64,000 nt of DNA. Source: Planctomyces sp. GTDB lineage: Bacteria > Planctomycetota > Planctomycetia > Planctomycetales > Planctomycetaceae. Positions 24,001-27,547 of the stretch are shown piece by piece. Numbering within the stretch: the first letter of the stretch is position 1; each line of letters starts with the position of its first letter. Location: contig JAEUIH010000015.1 of the NCBI GenBank assembly GCA_016795105.1, positions 62,001 to 126,000 of the forward strand, in the 5' to 3' direction. Below the pieces are notes generated by a model. The model searched no databases. It worked only from the letters and a program-made list of their open reading frames with translations, and was not told the DNA's origin. A program made the translations under genes and the position numbers.

Positions 24001-25187
24001 GCTCGTTCCGCTCCGACGGGAGCAAGGGCGCGTGGTCTGTGATGTATCGAACTCAGGTGAATTCTCCCGTCGCGATGAACACGGTTGCTGCGGTGCAGGG
24101 GATTTATCGTCCGACGATTACATGGGCCGCACTTCCAGGAGCCGTTCGGTACGACATCTGGGTCGATAATCTGTCCACCGGCCAAAGCCAGGTCGTCCGA
24201 GAACAGAACCTCACAACGACGTCATGGACCCCAGCATTCGACCTTCCGATTTCGGCCTATCGTATCTGGGTACGCGGTGTTGACGCCGGTGATCGATTTG
24301 CTCGCTGGAGTACTGCGGTCAATGTTCGGGTTGCTACTGCACCGACGCCGGTCGATCCGATTGCTTCGACGTTTGATCGAACACCAACGTTCAACTGGAC
24401 GGCGGTTACCGGGGCGGTCACATATTCGTTCCAGCTGAGGAACATGAATACGGGTGTAACTGTCTACAATATCCAGAACCTGCCTTCCCCGACCTGGACA
24501 GCGCCGACAGATTTGCCAACCGGAAACTACCGCTGGTGGGCTGTTGCTGTCGGAGCAAATTCCGTGCAGGCGAACTGGTCTGTCCCAACCGACTTTTACG
24601 TCGGAGGATGGGCGAAGTTTACAACGCCTTCCGGCACCTACGGCACCACGCCAACATTCAACTGGCTGGCAGTTGGAGAAGCCGCGCGGTATGAGATTCA
24701 GATCATCAGGATACAGGCAACTCAGACAATTGTTGTCAACGAAAAGAATGTCACAGGTACAAGCTTCACGGTTCCAACTCCACTTGTCGCGGGCGGACAG
24801 TACCGCATCTGGATTCGCGCGATCAGCACGTCTGGCGAAGTTGGAATTTGGAGCCCTGCACTCGACTTCTCGGTCGCGACAACCGACTCTTCACCTGATG
24901 AGAATGAGCCTGTCTTCGAACTCGTGAATCTCGACGCACTGAATGGGATGCTGGTTAAAGTTCGCCGCAACCACGCTCAACCAGGTAACAGCGACGCTCA
25001 TCACAACGAGAAGAGAACTGCGGAATCTGCGTCTGAGGCAGAATCTGTTGATCTGAGCGAGACAATGGTCCCAGGACTGATACTGAATTCTGGTACGTCG
25101 TTCGGAACGGAGAATGAAGGTATTGAAGTCGACGATTTGATTGACGACATCGTTATGGATCTGTTGTTCAGCAACCCCGTGATCTGA
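3..25187 (+). CDS. Giant RTX/beta-repeat surface protein, 5' partial
   Basis: The frame is open from base 3 with no stop until the TGA at 25185-25187, giving at least 8,394 residues. The TTG at 174 is not a convincing start, because coding-like sequence continues upstream, so the N-terminus and any export signal lie outside the window. Order of parts: Ala/Gly-rich beta repeats (to about 9600) with tryptophan-ended modules interspersed (about 4080-14880), a beta-rich middle, Calx-beta-like repeats (18540-19860), RTX calcium-binding nonapeptides (20580-23080), another Calx-like unit, four FN3-like domains (23797-24891) and an acidic tail. I noticed no cysteine. RTX and FN3 content in such proteins is known from secreted adhesins; a cell-surface or secreted adhesive/structural role is inferred. 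No enzyme domain was recognised. The next gene starts 26 bases downstream. The coding assignment is certain, the function only broadly so. Confidence 0.93.
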   Translation, partial: GNTRFTEAQIVGLSESENESRAGVLIDIGPSDGTGYTLEAKHVLDSDFATGLGIVAKLSAENKATAGAGVTSEDTSPGYVSKFKSAVGNASVNGLFGKLTKSYADNVSKANTAAGNTGASNSVSVAGALAFTFVEHNVITNVGSTAVLKSNEDLEVKALISQKYTLGAESNAEPQEGSPSADTTASVAVNIGVFKNTAQATIASNAQLDGLRATRVISDVSYPFLQRFDEYLPLSWGELVDGIRNDGLEAVTKYLNTNLGFKDSFFNTWVASTAKGEKLGIAASINVVTLTNVSEAVVKSGAKINQDVNWHDKDTDPAGSDVNVHPNQAQNRADGNDGDGKGEQVVSIEATNYQQTINMTGNFKLPDLSLDVVDDPDKSTAAQKRYKAKKDYSLNPAGTGGSSGGAGGSIFITVQNNTTHAIVEDDVEIYSGGDGGFNMKAEEALLNVNLAQAWAKGGGFAIGGTLIYAGQKSNTIAQLSNEAEVTGRDARIYAGDLTTNVSWAGGIASGESLGMGISIAVNDIDRTTLALIGDETVTAGTPLRTDTSIDVTDSVQTLARVSGDVWSFTIAGALVAEDKKKDDTAAQPQSQDPTKIANGSQSADLSKVTDNNTGGSGTGVGIAAAASVNIIKNTAISRIADAGSIHAGYVSVKADNDTGVVAATGGLAIVAGKSGDTSIALAGAFSVNIITADTIAEVQDTELTLTGNAAESQSHVLNVNAVTGSSIFAIAAGGAGSIASGKPKDGGAGGGGQTAVSVAGSVAVNSISGDTTSDVLYGSVTVTDGDVQVAASDDSSIFAIAGGLSLSIATGKQGSSTAVSAGIAIAVNLLDSDVSAEIENNTTTWIDTGDGSLLLEAVNSRDIGAYTLAGAVSVASGTQGNGIAGAGAASGSVNQISGDTIAAVSHSTVVVPDGFTVRATDDSEIISAAGGIAVSVGLSGKGNGGAGAFGAAFAINNIGRSADNNTIEAKVSDSSITSGGAILISAKSEADIFALTIGAAGSVSSSGNGSAIGISLAGSFTVNDIHVSTLAQVTSESTLTTKAGSAAGISVTVSDDSKINATAGAAALSIALSQKTAVAASLGLSLTVNEIANTTKAVVEDSVLNSDGTVTVSATSTADIDSVAFGIGVAVAISGNATSISVAATGAIAFNEIDNIVEATIQDTSDAGSTTIKSKGALSVTASDESTSNAFALAASASIAGSTSANGIAVTVGLALAHNTIDKDVNASIVNVSSVLTGGGDVTVKVEDNSEIEVYSFAVAVAVAVSGNISVAVAGGAAESTNIILNRSNAWISNSNLGTVAEKVGKVDLDVDSSAKIDAVVGTISAAVALGKTAVGVAIGISVARNFIGWGIDDSVTGDYETETGLPQGSTLAKNQKVKITDGARKGDVYKYLGNDQSQPTATANSSQTKSLTKNSDYVLISDTYTGTTATVGAIYKFVGDNRANVVLANEDYTDSDNWELASIDLRIQDYSDRRLWEQVNLDSSPAEAEAWIQNSSIQASGDLTIDAITDQEIDAVVFAGSVALAGGLQAGVGVAGAGVYTENKAETHISAYIDGDGGTGISAASLALKADDTSIITADAGAAALSAAFGLNVGVSIAVGIALATNEINNDISAYITNADQSVSATTGGISISASETATIDALSLAASIALGAGSTAGVAVSGAGAWARNVILSDINAYIQNSEVDSQTYVDIDAANDASIDATIVAASVAVAGGTTAGVGVSIGISIAENRIGKTDDSAEVRAWIQNSAVNAKTGALTVNADGLQSVDAVVFAGSVALAFAGTAAVGLSGAGVGATNLIVTDIHAFIKDDDNNSSATVSGIHAASIEVKADDRSTIHADAAAASVAFALGGPVGVGLSIGVSSARNEIRNDVAAWIEDAADVEARTGSIVIDAGVEEDPTGLPSDYNTSQTVALKKGDTVTVGSDVYRFLGEGAKVRPNYESSATAVYLKNGELVKVLDGENNGGQEGSIYKYLGTDIDAPADEDDDDLAVDLSEEDYSDTALWELVDEFDLYDSNTGEVDIETGDLVEVVPGYTILFSSDDTDVDLVQNKVYVTTDDGLVYKYVGTSRNNVDLDDEDYFDTSKWQIGSPTQDEFGVGGTFYRYLGGDTTDLDLSVQDYKNTALWSQVTRNLSDSVQNYSTNTSYWTESSSIEALSLAISVGIAVGGVAGIGISGAGAEATNVILTDVNAYVSDSKLTAENGDVTIEATNTASIDASVVTVSAAFGAGGKAGVGVSLGVAVARNYIGWDTSSDLIPDAAIDFATGDAARNQFTRTMPLNNGDLVRIDAGARAGDVYRYIGDTIQADFSTDQGTRTVSEGDIVFVASNFTRDSDADGTPDGKIGGLYEFVGSDGSRNLSTQDYTDTDNWVYVGSTYLSEQDYGNTDYWQQVNLAKTSAEVQAYGERSSITAGGVLKIESTSDNTIDAVVVAGSVALSGGFVGVSVSGAGVGATNRISTLVHSYLDGDGADGIDVGSLSIKAEDTSRIDSVAVAASLAGALAGVAVAVSIGASVAENVITNDVSTFIVNANTGVIARTGEIRLEASESASVESDAVAASVSVAIGVIGVALSGAGADATNLVANSVTSFIEDSAVATEVPQDYTSNQQINVLETGKRVLIVDDSTGADGFRGTVGQVYEYVGTTTGSATDPVGLRGERYLDTSLWQLVTVGSKNIVIDAANTSSISSVVGAVAVSASVGLIAAAGSIGVSLSDNIIGTFEQKAFNPATLAFEDLTFRNQAMSWIEDSVVSSAQDLSVTASSAETIDSEAYAGSAAVAVGVGAALAGAGVEVTNVFDTLTNAWIEQSDAAAGGNLTVQATSDSELVSSSANGVAISVSVGSLSIAASLVDTEITNDVQAWISGDSDDSVFAGGDLIVDASVLGARIQDVGATTVGLSIGLITVTGGGLDIQNTIDNNVSSTVSGDLTIVVSGDMEVTASENAYLEADAANVSLAIGLGLAIGVSLVKNEVLSDISASVAGTLSNALANVTAANLTVLAQSTADIEKTDTVGVAGALLGAVGNRADADIKTQVTANVSNAVVTVAGTVTVNANAVNSADAYAGGGAFGGFAAGAMIADIEVGRGTSVDEVRATIGDNTTIKADALAVNATGVDTLRATSVSAAVGAISIAGAQSDVDSDQSTLASIGENVSITVGSLTMSSVQSQDFDAQSDAVSFGLAAGTGAGVDNDVNTRANIDIGTGSGGGTVITADTIYITVLNNFAKDEYAEDNNLRSGSFSGISLDWLESSTTLTTEATVDIGPGTVITAVGTNATPGRVQIAAVNTGTALDSVRMESFSLLGAALTVGRSIIDYTGDAEINLDGAYIENKTGDVSLSTSSETQIRGTASLFIASTLSGAAGADVDTDNNVNNVITIDDSTIKGNDVDLMSGLTANGTVNLLDASANAEIFAISMYPNIVVPVVTADIVETNQVDVLGSSILQALQDVSLLTNSGIGDDRASTSGTAMSLSLIPYGFPVPDGANDAVSNVVNIDATALIEAGLYNMSIVQALPVTVNGNVEDDLLGGSILDRLNSTSDVPGVGRRLSDAELAAMSPPLPAGLKYEYAWIDVDAIEFSISRGTIVQAVAGANRGGIVGHYYKYLPSTADGPDRIVMEHQDFSDRKLWEDRGAALNDNDKLKPVYPSDVTVAFAATLDNKFYVIKPVELPTPKVSYVNVGNLLLEQREEILSWIISHAGDTEALARYQAQLDQLDRTLEELGLTEYFTVVRENDVVFDVVGQRRYQYEGDNEAIVLTKEDFSDTARWVPVNGTRQSGDIVSDNKLGEMLVKRELDTLFLNIPSIYASPGSVYIEREDLSTTDETAARTTYQNLVNAGRIIARSGAQVSINNQTPFTTVINDAIIRDNKRVEIIDDVYTVFEPGNVWLNSYKFTDNSNAAPPQISITQDSFPIGYYDFGSNASLTKVLTNLDQDMYLVGDVINENGALFVDNREGSIIVSGELRAGSISVTAIRDFNLNTEGWLHAGKDPRQYLTWETQRASAVTDADNTLVYSSSSNVDGLRDSIMAPTARILAQGRVSINARLLNVNGLIQSGVDTITLNVASNFRPANRTVNLTDKNGVAQPGISFGSANIPVDGFFDSARQAIVIEDIIPTGGEIVIAGQILSTGNGMLRVANGYTSVDITNDSGYDLVLNRIDTTTDRKGRITIIDTGRGTTVHKDVYEVSAGRVEYKHYTGVEADQPINSDGIVSAINYTLQSTTDAGPVTSGVETEYATREGLQYVWVEGQSKTKTTYTEYQTKSFNLLGDNSLADWLVKDANITEGPTINYTDDQPLLESETLEVQGTSRVPAYANNSAYSIKYEQIGDTNIDAVKNVTKVYVGGDESNGEGGQWYLYVADNANIYLPGQTYASNTSVWQVRSVEDLGIIVNSDPDIGVLNRALNQYPDSFNGTSVDTDTWTEGGGWMRNKTVYSSTTTIEGLKDVYTSTLKASYPISLDFLQGPTAPRIKVQTKSNLILEGDMESPEHGSISLFSNFGSITSASGVAIYGATPQITAGSGLDDIISLSIEGNKVSSDAQHSKTANQVTLRKGELVERNDGLYRFTGNGNVVDTAGNSVTVGSAGVQVFLNNQTYTDQRNWLKVADASLNAEAGGDITLNAVSLNNSSSRFKIGEIESAGANVLINAPDGIYAGTANSFIKGELVELDAFRGAIGSSSLLLRVDTDLDGIASTGGLAARARNDIFITEANTTGTAGNLKLAAPIHWNANASIESTSGAVHLEAQAGSIIDGNVELFRPADQGIVLTYNDLSDALKEDFNNGVFTLDSVSYPVSPGLMRFLFPHTEFKGLAQPTSTVETPNIIGASVTLVAGGSMGAVGRRSGKESLNLATDWSLLSTAQKELLATATAEDVIGAHYELYVYTGSTTSGVDLSSVNFTGNWQKINVNFVTNLDRTSSQTVAIRRDQKVLVQYAADEFGLYQFLQGSTTTDTSINLATETFSDSSRWQRIDSDHATDNIGTVTLANGDIVQNKRVIERLALQLFDDIDIEASASLSVDAGGAVIIGTTSDFLIDHIKTGDMARIFAGGNILDSGTDSEAAISAVGDLILNAGNSIRTPAPNNTGSLRLQLAPTSKLSVDAVGDVRLQQVSHDLSNSDFNKAVTGISTLAINDLIAYRINAGGTAESADGVAKIEVLEGDLYLGRVTSETSVDLRAESDILDYLDDSASPVVNIRTGNATAPKTGNVYLQTTNGNVGTATNSIEVEILQGDLNGQVKLSSWIHSVRDLNVGDYSSTDGNVTLQVDGQTNIGLITALGDGVTDTLNSLTDGLVTINAASYIVDRRNDTNTNIQATGAILNAGLGVGSSSNPLDVQILRLEASVSGGGLWLINNSSLVIGNISSAVGIQTLNTINVTSTESITVAEAVDSASGPVLLDSVLDIIVNAGITSGGGAVTLLADRGVQFAATGFIDTESGGSTVTVTADADNSGGGGIDMLDGSYVDATDGFIDFNATGNILLSHLRTTLQVDVDSATGSIFDNGDSQLEIVASKVQLAARGNVGLNTNALEINAQFLEASSTVGGIYIDDLNGLVVGQIGLVGTPALNTMMTGLKAAQTIRITTTGFLKVEEDVESTQSEVILQAVDSAAMTVIPLADGRRFVTALDGSDLDEDLIVESDADIKAATRVTLLAGDDMLIAAGSMITTDADGVTLQTDEVILRIDHTDADDNSSTDSNGLPRNTGARFDLLGSVATNSLLITGNRDDDTLYLHPQSLSGHTRILGDISDTAGGTDWFILDHLPTISTSHNRPNHLLADGSDGAVRDTVDLDGRGGTDHYVVNVSGGQTSYLVNVVDSGAPNDGADTLRVHSLNSVGTGAFDWDHAQQASTDPARNDVFLLRKNFVALLTQTGTDADNRPTFSNAAERINYNGTINGRLLVSGGDGDDQFYVDDNSSITTLDGGKGKDLFQMGQVFGTNPNGFDYAPGDRPDDVRVVANDTQNIDLASDSDDISLLRITRGWLSSGISQPLTAFGGEGADTFNVYSNKAVLRMEGESGNDNFVIRAFLAQDNIIAEGGDDDDNFEYNINAPVSINGGLGFDTVVVLGTEQSDAFIITEDGVFGAGLNVRIDGVEESLEVDGLEGDDYFYILSTRGNVVTTVIGGLGSDSFNVAGDVLQPVISQNPDGTSSVVNHGAVSSPGSAYDQLLVDGVAVSVATVTQNKVLITETGGSTELVEDQGGFDSYQISLFDPLNLNSATVAYLTVSAGLASTYDRRLAKRNTGDPNGPHEAESVLLSVDGGLTWVSSGVLTFTAANWSTPQTVLVKAAHDDAIEGERKVMLSHSLTVLSPSAADVTAFDGVPIPNVEVRLLDDDLGSLLIRQTANSTRVLEGDAASEVSDTYEVRLAVDPTQTVTVNLGFSESGQVRVFDEFNNEITSLTFGPGNNNWRTIRVRAVDDVTRENTGVVTISHSFTSADPVYSSAEPVELDVRIFDNDSANVLVTESEGSTRVIKGGAGDDYTVRLVSQPTSDVYINLFGDGQTVFTSANTMGQADDRLVLRPFGDALSSTVDFAANGADPDTITRAGFSWTTDGFTVGTLIQINGSGPLYKVNAVKDVRNNGVVVSSALVLTLDGNVSGLTDGVVSLQRMVWAVKFTATNWAQEVRVSVAADNNFVANPDQQFVRNEPVRNHVVASVRGPLIIEGGVSEGKDRTIRPAVMLPTEQTGKPIDVNVLTDETKQADRLNVFNDSSKADDRGWMTAVELRNDFIKLGDSDPANTVRPINLSGLGMRPGADGRSRDLIVDISEAQDGSGNITIPGGITFDDIEITEILLGQGNDQFNIAATSTGTPGASANVVTVVHGGGNTALSTGVMGGDTIVVTGGGGALAPLVIFGDTSQDGHRYSSRPELGVSSANAVAFQNSGNDIIDASASQGAVTIYGGSGNDVIRGSQGADQLAGGSGDDTISGEGGNDHIYGDSGFNLSIDVTKDSNDAAIVPRLLSVPTVDTSNVSVRDRLLTGQDTISGNAGDDTIFGDHGVINQSAGTVRLVNNGNVTLVRTDRPEMGAIDVINGNDGNDRILGGLGGDTINAGEGRNIVVGDHGQATFTSTGLLFEITSTDPTLGGNDTITSGASNDLIIAGTGSDIVSSGGGNDLIFGDHGRVTGGIDLSLLPQATSHPAVLLISIATQNIDLGGDDFITAGAGGDIVIGGQGFDRILGGSGDDDIIGGHTVADGQDTGDWLDGGAGNDYIAGDNAYIRRDASLTDSRVRSLTGTELVNVNGTSNVTATAQTNPAGTAKRTVTLLNHSSSTPLGVYGNDAIAGGSGHDTIFGQLGNDAIQGDSAVLDALGTLIYDVAVTKTSADDIDGAGTDGDDYVEGGGGTDTIFGNLGQDDLIGGSSSLFGTTTAADRPDGSDLIFGGSGIRISRNDVGDESLNGHARDADVILGDNGNIFRIVGINGTAGSNFLAFNYDTYGSIRIVPRSTQYLDYAPGDANNNAFSDEIHGESGDDIIHGMSGNDVIFGDGQDDDLIGGSGNDRIFGGTGEDGILGDDGRILTSRNGLTEGLYGVTVPSVQGDIRLPNTIIGAITNVTGRLKKTVDLAAYRLGGHDVVYGGLGDDFIHGGFGDDAISGAEAQTAWFLTTPLGDESVLNYNSATRMFAAYNPVDSLSKIANFVLNFDATDSKGAKINDGMDSLFGDEGNDWIVGGTMNDRMFGGMGDDLLNGDDNLETNAGLNNAPDIPLYADPDFAFGGGGFDVMIANTGADRLIDWVKRFNTYVVPVIPTVEHPAVASPTVIRESSPLLTQFLRDLAFSAGFDADTDELSNEFFAELGLVTSEDGQTWFDQIWQRPDRDPLPANLYTGIDTLGGFEALPVAGISIVETEGIAVSEYQDSNSILVALTSPPLQNVVLTIVSQNTAEVQVNTATLTFTPLNWNVPQTVRITGVDDSVVDGHKLVNVTIAVNTALSAASYAGVASQTVTVTNRDNDLSRPVINGPAATTAEQRPTITWSIDPAAAGYDIWIANASTKQNPYLLASSNTNSFTPTSDLGIGMFDIWVRSFRSDGSKGAWSVMYRTQVNSPVAMNTVAAVQGIYRPTITWAALPGAVRYDIWVDNLSTGQSQVVREQNLTTTSWTPAFDLPISAYRIWVRGVDAGDRFARWSTAVNVRVATAPTPVDPIASTFDRTPTFNWTAVTGAVTYSFQLRNMNTGVTVYNIQNLPSPTWTAPTDLPTGNYRWWAVAVGANSVQANWSVPTDFYVGGWAKFTTPSGTYGTTPTFNWLAVGEAARYEIQIIRIQATQTIVVNEKNVTGTSFTVPTPLVAGGQYRIWIRAISTSGEVGIWSPALDFSVATTDSSPDENEPVFELVNLDALNGMLVKVRRNHAQPGNSDAHHNEKRTAESASEAESVDLSETMVPGLILNSGTSFGTENEGIEVDDLIDDIVMDLLFSNPVI
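330..9600 (+). repeat. Ala/Gly-rich ~100-residue beta repeats in the giant protein
   Basis: The protein repeats a unit of roughly 90-115 residues: a polar strand of the type A-x-D-x-S-x-I-D-A, then a hydrophobic Ala/Gly/Val/Ser run such as AASVAVAGGTTAGVGVSI, then an asparagine-containing strand (x-A-x-N-x-I-x-x-D-V-x-A-x-I) that often ends AWIQNS or AYIDGDG. The units are divergent at DNA level. The alternation suggests a beta-solenoid or stacked beta-sandwich with unusually hydrophobic faces. The family name is not certain; the repeat itself is plain in the translation. Confidence 0.75.
4081..14880 (+). repeat. Interspersed tryptophan-ended Y-x-Y-x-G modules
   Basis: A second repeat type interrupts the beta repeats. 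Its core is a strand pattern V-Y-K-Y-L-G, a variable loop, then D-Y-S-D-T-x-x-W-x-x-V. Blocks lie at about 4081-4450, 5700-6412, 6830-7190, 7801-8012, 10720-10870, 11155-11290, 12980-13125, 13610-13790, 14590-14690 and 14720-14880, with at least 14 tryptophan-ended units. The conserved Tyr, Gly and terminal Trp resemble the layout of small carbohydrate-binding modules such as CBM5/12, but this is only a resemblance; I cannot place it in a named family. Confidence 0.6.
11020..11160 (+). other. Predicted alpha-helical insertion in the giant protein
   Basis: About 45 residues starting at LLLEQREEILSWI and running to LDRTLEELGL are rich in Glu, Gln, Leu and Ala with heptad-like spacing, unlike the beta-rich surroundings. 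It lies between two tryptophan-ended modules, so it may be a helical hairpin or coiled-coil spacer. This is a judgement from composition only. Confidence 0.5.
18541..19860 (+). repeat. Three Calx-beta-like repeats
   Basis: Three segments share a beta-sandwich pattern: a strand Y-x-V/I-x-L, a P-T-x-x-V-x-V/I strand, then a phrase of the type LTFTAANWSTPQTVLVKA followed by an acidic DD turn. A fourth unit with LTFTPLNWNVPQTVRIT lies at about 23446-23790, after the RTX block. Calx-beta domains are known calcium-binding extracellular modules; calcium binding here is inferred. Confidence 0.6.
20580..23080 (+). repeat. RTX hemolysin-type calcium-binding repeats
   Basis: Many nonapeptides of the form G-G-x-G-N/D-D-x-I/L-x occur, for example GGSGNDVIRG, GGSGDDTISG, GGSGNDRIFG and GGLGDDFIHG. 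In known RTX proteins each pair of turns binds calcium in a parallel beta-roll after secretion. The blocks are broken by loops of about 30-50 residues that often begin GDHG, GDNG or GDDG. The match to the nonapeptide is direct. Confidence 0.9.
23797..24891 (+). repeat. Four tandem FN3-like domains
   Basis: Four units of about 85-90 residues each have a strand of the type RPTITWAALPGAVRYDIWV, a middle strand with T-S-W/F-T-P, and a closing strand Y-R-I-W-V-R followed by W-S. The pattern (early Trp, Tyr-x-Ile/Val-W, late W-S) fits fibronectin type III-like sandwiches. They sit just before the acidic C-terminal tail and probably act as spacers or binding modules at the end of the giant protein. 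Confidence 0.7.
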
Positions 25188-25213
25188 TCACATGAATTTC
25201 GGAGTCGGATTCC

Positions 25214-26023
25214 ATGGTGACACATGAACCCGCCTTAAATGAATGGCTGAACATCATGGCTGGCTGCCCAATCGTGGGGGCCGAGGCGTCAATAAAGCTC
25301 TCGGCCCGCAGGATTTGCACAGACCGACTTCTTGCCGCAGTCGAACGCAGGAGTCTTGACTGGAGTCAGCTTCGAGAACTCTGTGAATCGATGAAGCTTC
25401 GTGAAGATGACCTTGCCCCATTCAGCAGGGCCTTTGAAGAAGCCAATCAGGTGGGCTTCGGAATTGAAGTGGAACAGTCCCGTGTAGTGTACAAGTTGTA
25501 TTTTGAATTCTGGGATCGGCTTGTTCGCGAGATCCGTTCCGATCCACGGAACGTGACTCCACGTCCGCTGCATCTGGGTCTGAAATGGGAACCCTCTGCT
25601 CCCGGCAAAGTGACATCTGCAACATACACCTGCTTTCCCCTGCTGTCGATCATCGGAATACAGGACCGGCTCACGGCGTTTCAGGACTCAAACAGTATTT
25701 CTATGCGGACAACTCAGGCCATCATGAGCCGGACTGCCCCTCGTCTGCGGAGCGATTCTTTCATCTACCTCGAGGCCGGCGAGGAATCGACGAAACGCCG
25801 ATCATACGACCTGAACTTCTACAAGGCAAAATGCAGAGTGGCTGAGGTACTGGACATTCTGGACTCAGCCCGAGCTGCCTATGGCCTTCCTGCGCAAGCA
25901 ACCTGGCAACTCGAATCAGCCAGCAATCATCTGCTCGGACACATTGGAGGAGGTCAGGGAAGGGATGGTCATGACTATCTGACGATCTATTACGAAATTG
26001 ACCGGATTCCAGCTGGCGTTTGA
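25214..26023 (+). CDS. Hypothetical protein linked to the giant gene
   Basis: A 269-residue soluble protein without signal peptide or membrane segment. It begins at an ATG 26 bases after the giant gene's stop, so the two are probably co-transcribed. Visible features are a mixed alpha/beta composition, the phrase VVYKLYFEFW in the middle, GLKWEP after it, and a C-terminal segment with HIGGGQGRDGHDYLTIYYE that may be part of an active or binding site. I do not recognise the family. Its location suggests a cytoplasmic role connected with the giant protein, for example in modification or secretion, but nothing in the sequence proves this. Confidence 0.8.
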   Translation: MVTHEPALNEWLNIMAGCPIVGAEASIKLSARRICTDRLLAAVERRSLDWSQLRELCESMKLREDDLAPFSRAFEEANQVGFGIEVEQSRVVYKLYFEFWDRLVREIRSDPRNVTPRPLHLGLKWEPSAPGKVTSATYTCFPLLSIIGIQDRLTAFQDSNSISMRTTQAIMSRTAPRLRSDSFIYLEAGEESTKRRSYDLNFYKAKCRVAEVLDILDSARAAYGLPAQATWQLESASNHLLGHIGGGQGRDGHDYLTIYYEIDRIPAGV

Positions 26024-26168
26024 AGCCTGTTAGTGAGAGATTCGACGGCGATTCAAAGTGCAATCGAGCAGGAAGTACTGTCACTTTGGTTGAATTGGCG
26101 GTCCGCGTTGCGATCATTGTGATTTTTTCCGCCGTGTTTCCGGGCTCGGAACGGATGTTGTTCTACGA

Positions 26169-26822
26169 ATGGATATGATGACGCAGGAAATCTGGCCGAT
26201 CCTTTCGTTGTCACTGTATGTCTCAGTGACTGCGGTCGTCATTAGCTGCATTCTTGGGATTCCAATGGGCGCGTGCATTGGCTTCGGGAAAATGCCGGGC
26301 CGATCAATTCTCAAGGCTCTGGTTTTCGCCGGAATGGCCACACCTCCGGTCGTGGTGGGACTTGTACTCTATCTGCTGTTGTCCCGGTCTGGTTTGTTCG
26401 GCAGCCTCCAGTGGCTCTTCACTGCAAAAGCCATGATTCTCGCACAGGTCATATTGGATCTCCCGTTTGTCATTGGCATCACGATGACGGCAGTCGAAAC
26501 TCTACCGGAGGAACTGCGGTTTCAACTGCAGAGTCTGGGAGCAACTCCATGGCAAATCCGCTGGACACTTCTCTGTGAATCACGACACAGTCTGGTACTT
26601 GCCGGAATCACGGCTCTTGGAAGAAGCATGTCTGAAGTTGGGGCCGTTCTGATGATTGGAGGAAACATCGAGCATCATACTCGAATGATGACAACGGCCA
26701 TTCTTCTGGAGACGAATCGTGGGCGATTTGGGATTGCACTCTCTCTGGCTGCAGTATTGATGACGCTGGCGCTGATCATCAATCTTATGCTCATCCGTTT
26801 ACAGATTCGGCATTCCCGATGA
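26169..26822 (+). CDS. tupB: Tungstate-type ABC transporter permease TupB
   Basis: A 217-residue inner-membrane protein with about five or six hydrophobic segments. The cytoplasmic coupling loop is visible as LQSLGATPWQIRWTLL (a variant of the EAA-G motif), followed by SMSEVGAVLMIGGN, which is typical of TupB/WtpB permeases. It would form the membrane channel for tungstate or a similar oxyanion, delivered by the TupA lipoprotein encoded two genes on. Its stop overlaps the start of the ATPase gene (ATGA), which indicates an operon. About 145 bases separate it from the upstream gene. Family is confident; tungstate rather than molybdate is taken from the TupA partner. Confidence 0.85.
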   Translation: MDMMTQEIWPILSLSLYVSVTAVVISCILGIPMGACIGFGKMPGRSILKALVFAGMATPPVVVGLVLYLLLSRSGLFGSLQWLFTAKAMILAQVILDLPFVIGITMTAVETLPEELRFQLQSLGATPWQIRWTLLCESRHSLVLAGITALGRSMSEVGAVLMIGGNIEHHTRMMTTAILLETNRGRFGIALSLAAVLMTLALIINLMLIRLQIRHSR

Positions 26823-27547
26823 ACTCAGAGCCTGTCTATAAGATGTGTCAGGTACGTCGAGTCCTGAGCGACGAGTTCGCTCTGAATATCGACAATTTGG
26901 AACATGCTCGAGGTGAAACGCTGTGTCTGATTGGACCTACGGGATCCGGCAAGACGACGTTTCTGAAAATCCTGACGGGACTAACGCCAATTCAAAGAGG
27001 GTCCATTGAATATAACGGACATCAATGGACAGGCGGATTAGGTTCCTAAAACGAAATCCGCAACATCGCCATGGTACCTCAACGGCCCCTGCTGTTGTCT
27101 CGAACCGTGCGAGCTAACTTTGAATATGGCCTGCGATTACGAGGCATCTCTGACGACCATCAAGTCAGCACGTTGCTTCATCGTCTGGGGCTCGTAAAAC
27201 TCGAATCAAAATCAGCACTTTCTCTTTCGGGTGGTCAGACTCAACTGGTTGCACTGGGACGCGCTCTTGTCCTGCGTCCCACTGTACTGCTGCTCGATGA
27301 ACCCACAGCGAATCTTGACCCCGCATATGTTGCTCTTGTAGAAGAAGTCCTTCAGGAATGGCGAACTCTTTACAATACGACACTGATCTGGGCGACACAC
27401 CAGATATTTCAGGCACAACGTGTGGCCAACAGGGTTGCTCTGTTTCTTGACGGCAGAATTGTGGAAATCGCAGCTCGTGATCAGTTCTTCGATGATCCTG
27501 TTGACCCTCGTACTCGGGACTTTGTTCAGGGAAAGATGGTGTACTGA
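26819..27547 (+). pseudogene. tupC: ABC transporter ATPase TupC interrupted by in-frame TAA
   Basis: Read through, this is a 242-residue ATPase of normal length. Walker A (GPTGSGKTT) lies before and the signature (LSGGQ) and Walker B (VLLLDEPTANLD) lie after an in-frame TAA at 27047-27049. The bases on both sides stay in one frame and encode conserved sequence (NEIRNIAMVPQRPLL, the Q-loop region, directly after the stop), so this is a single nonsense codon, not a frameshift. An ATG at 27071 has no obvious ribosome binding site. The start overlaps tupB and the TGA overlaps the tupA ATG. It is either a recent inactivation, a sequencing error or a split but complementing pair; with Walker A and B on different peptides, function is doubtful. 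Confidence 0.8.

Noticed and set aside
27047-27049. Selenocysteine or other programmed recoding at the tupC stop
   Set aside because: The codon is TAA, not TGA, and no hairpin or slippery sequence was evident. A nonsense change or sequence error is simpler.
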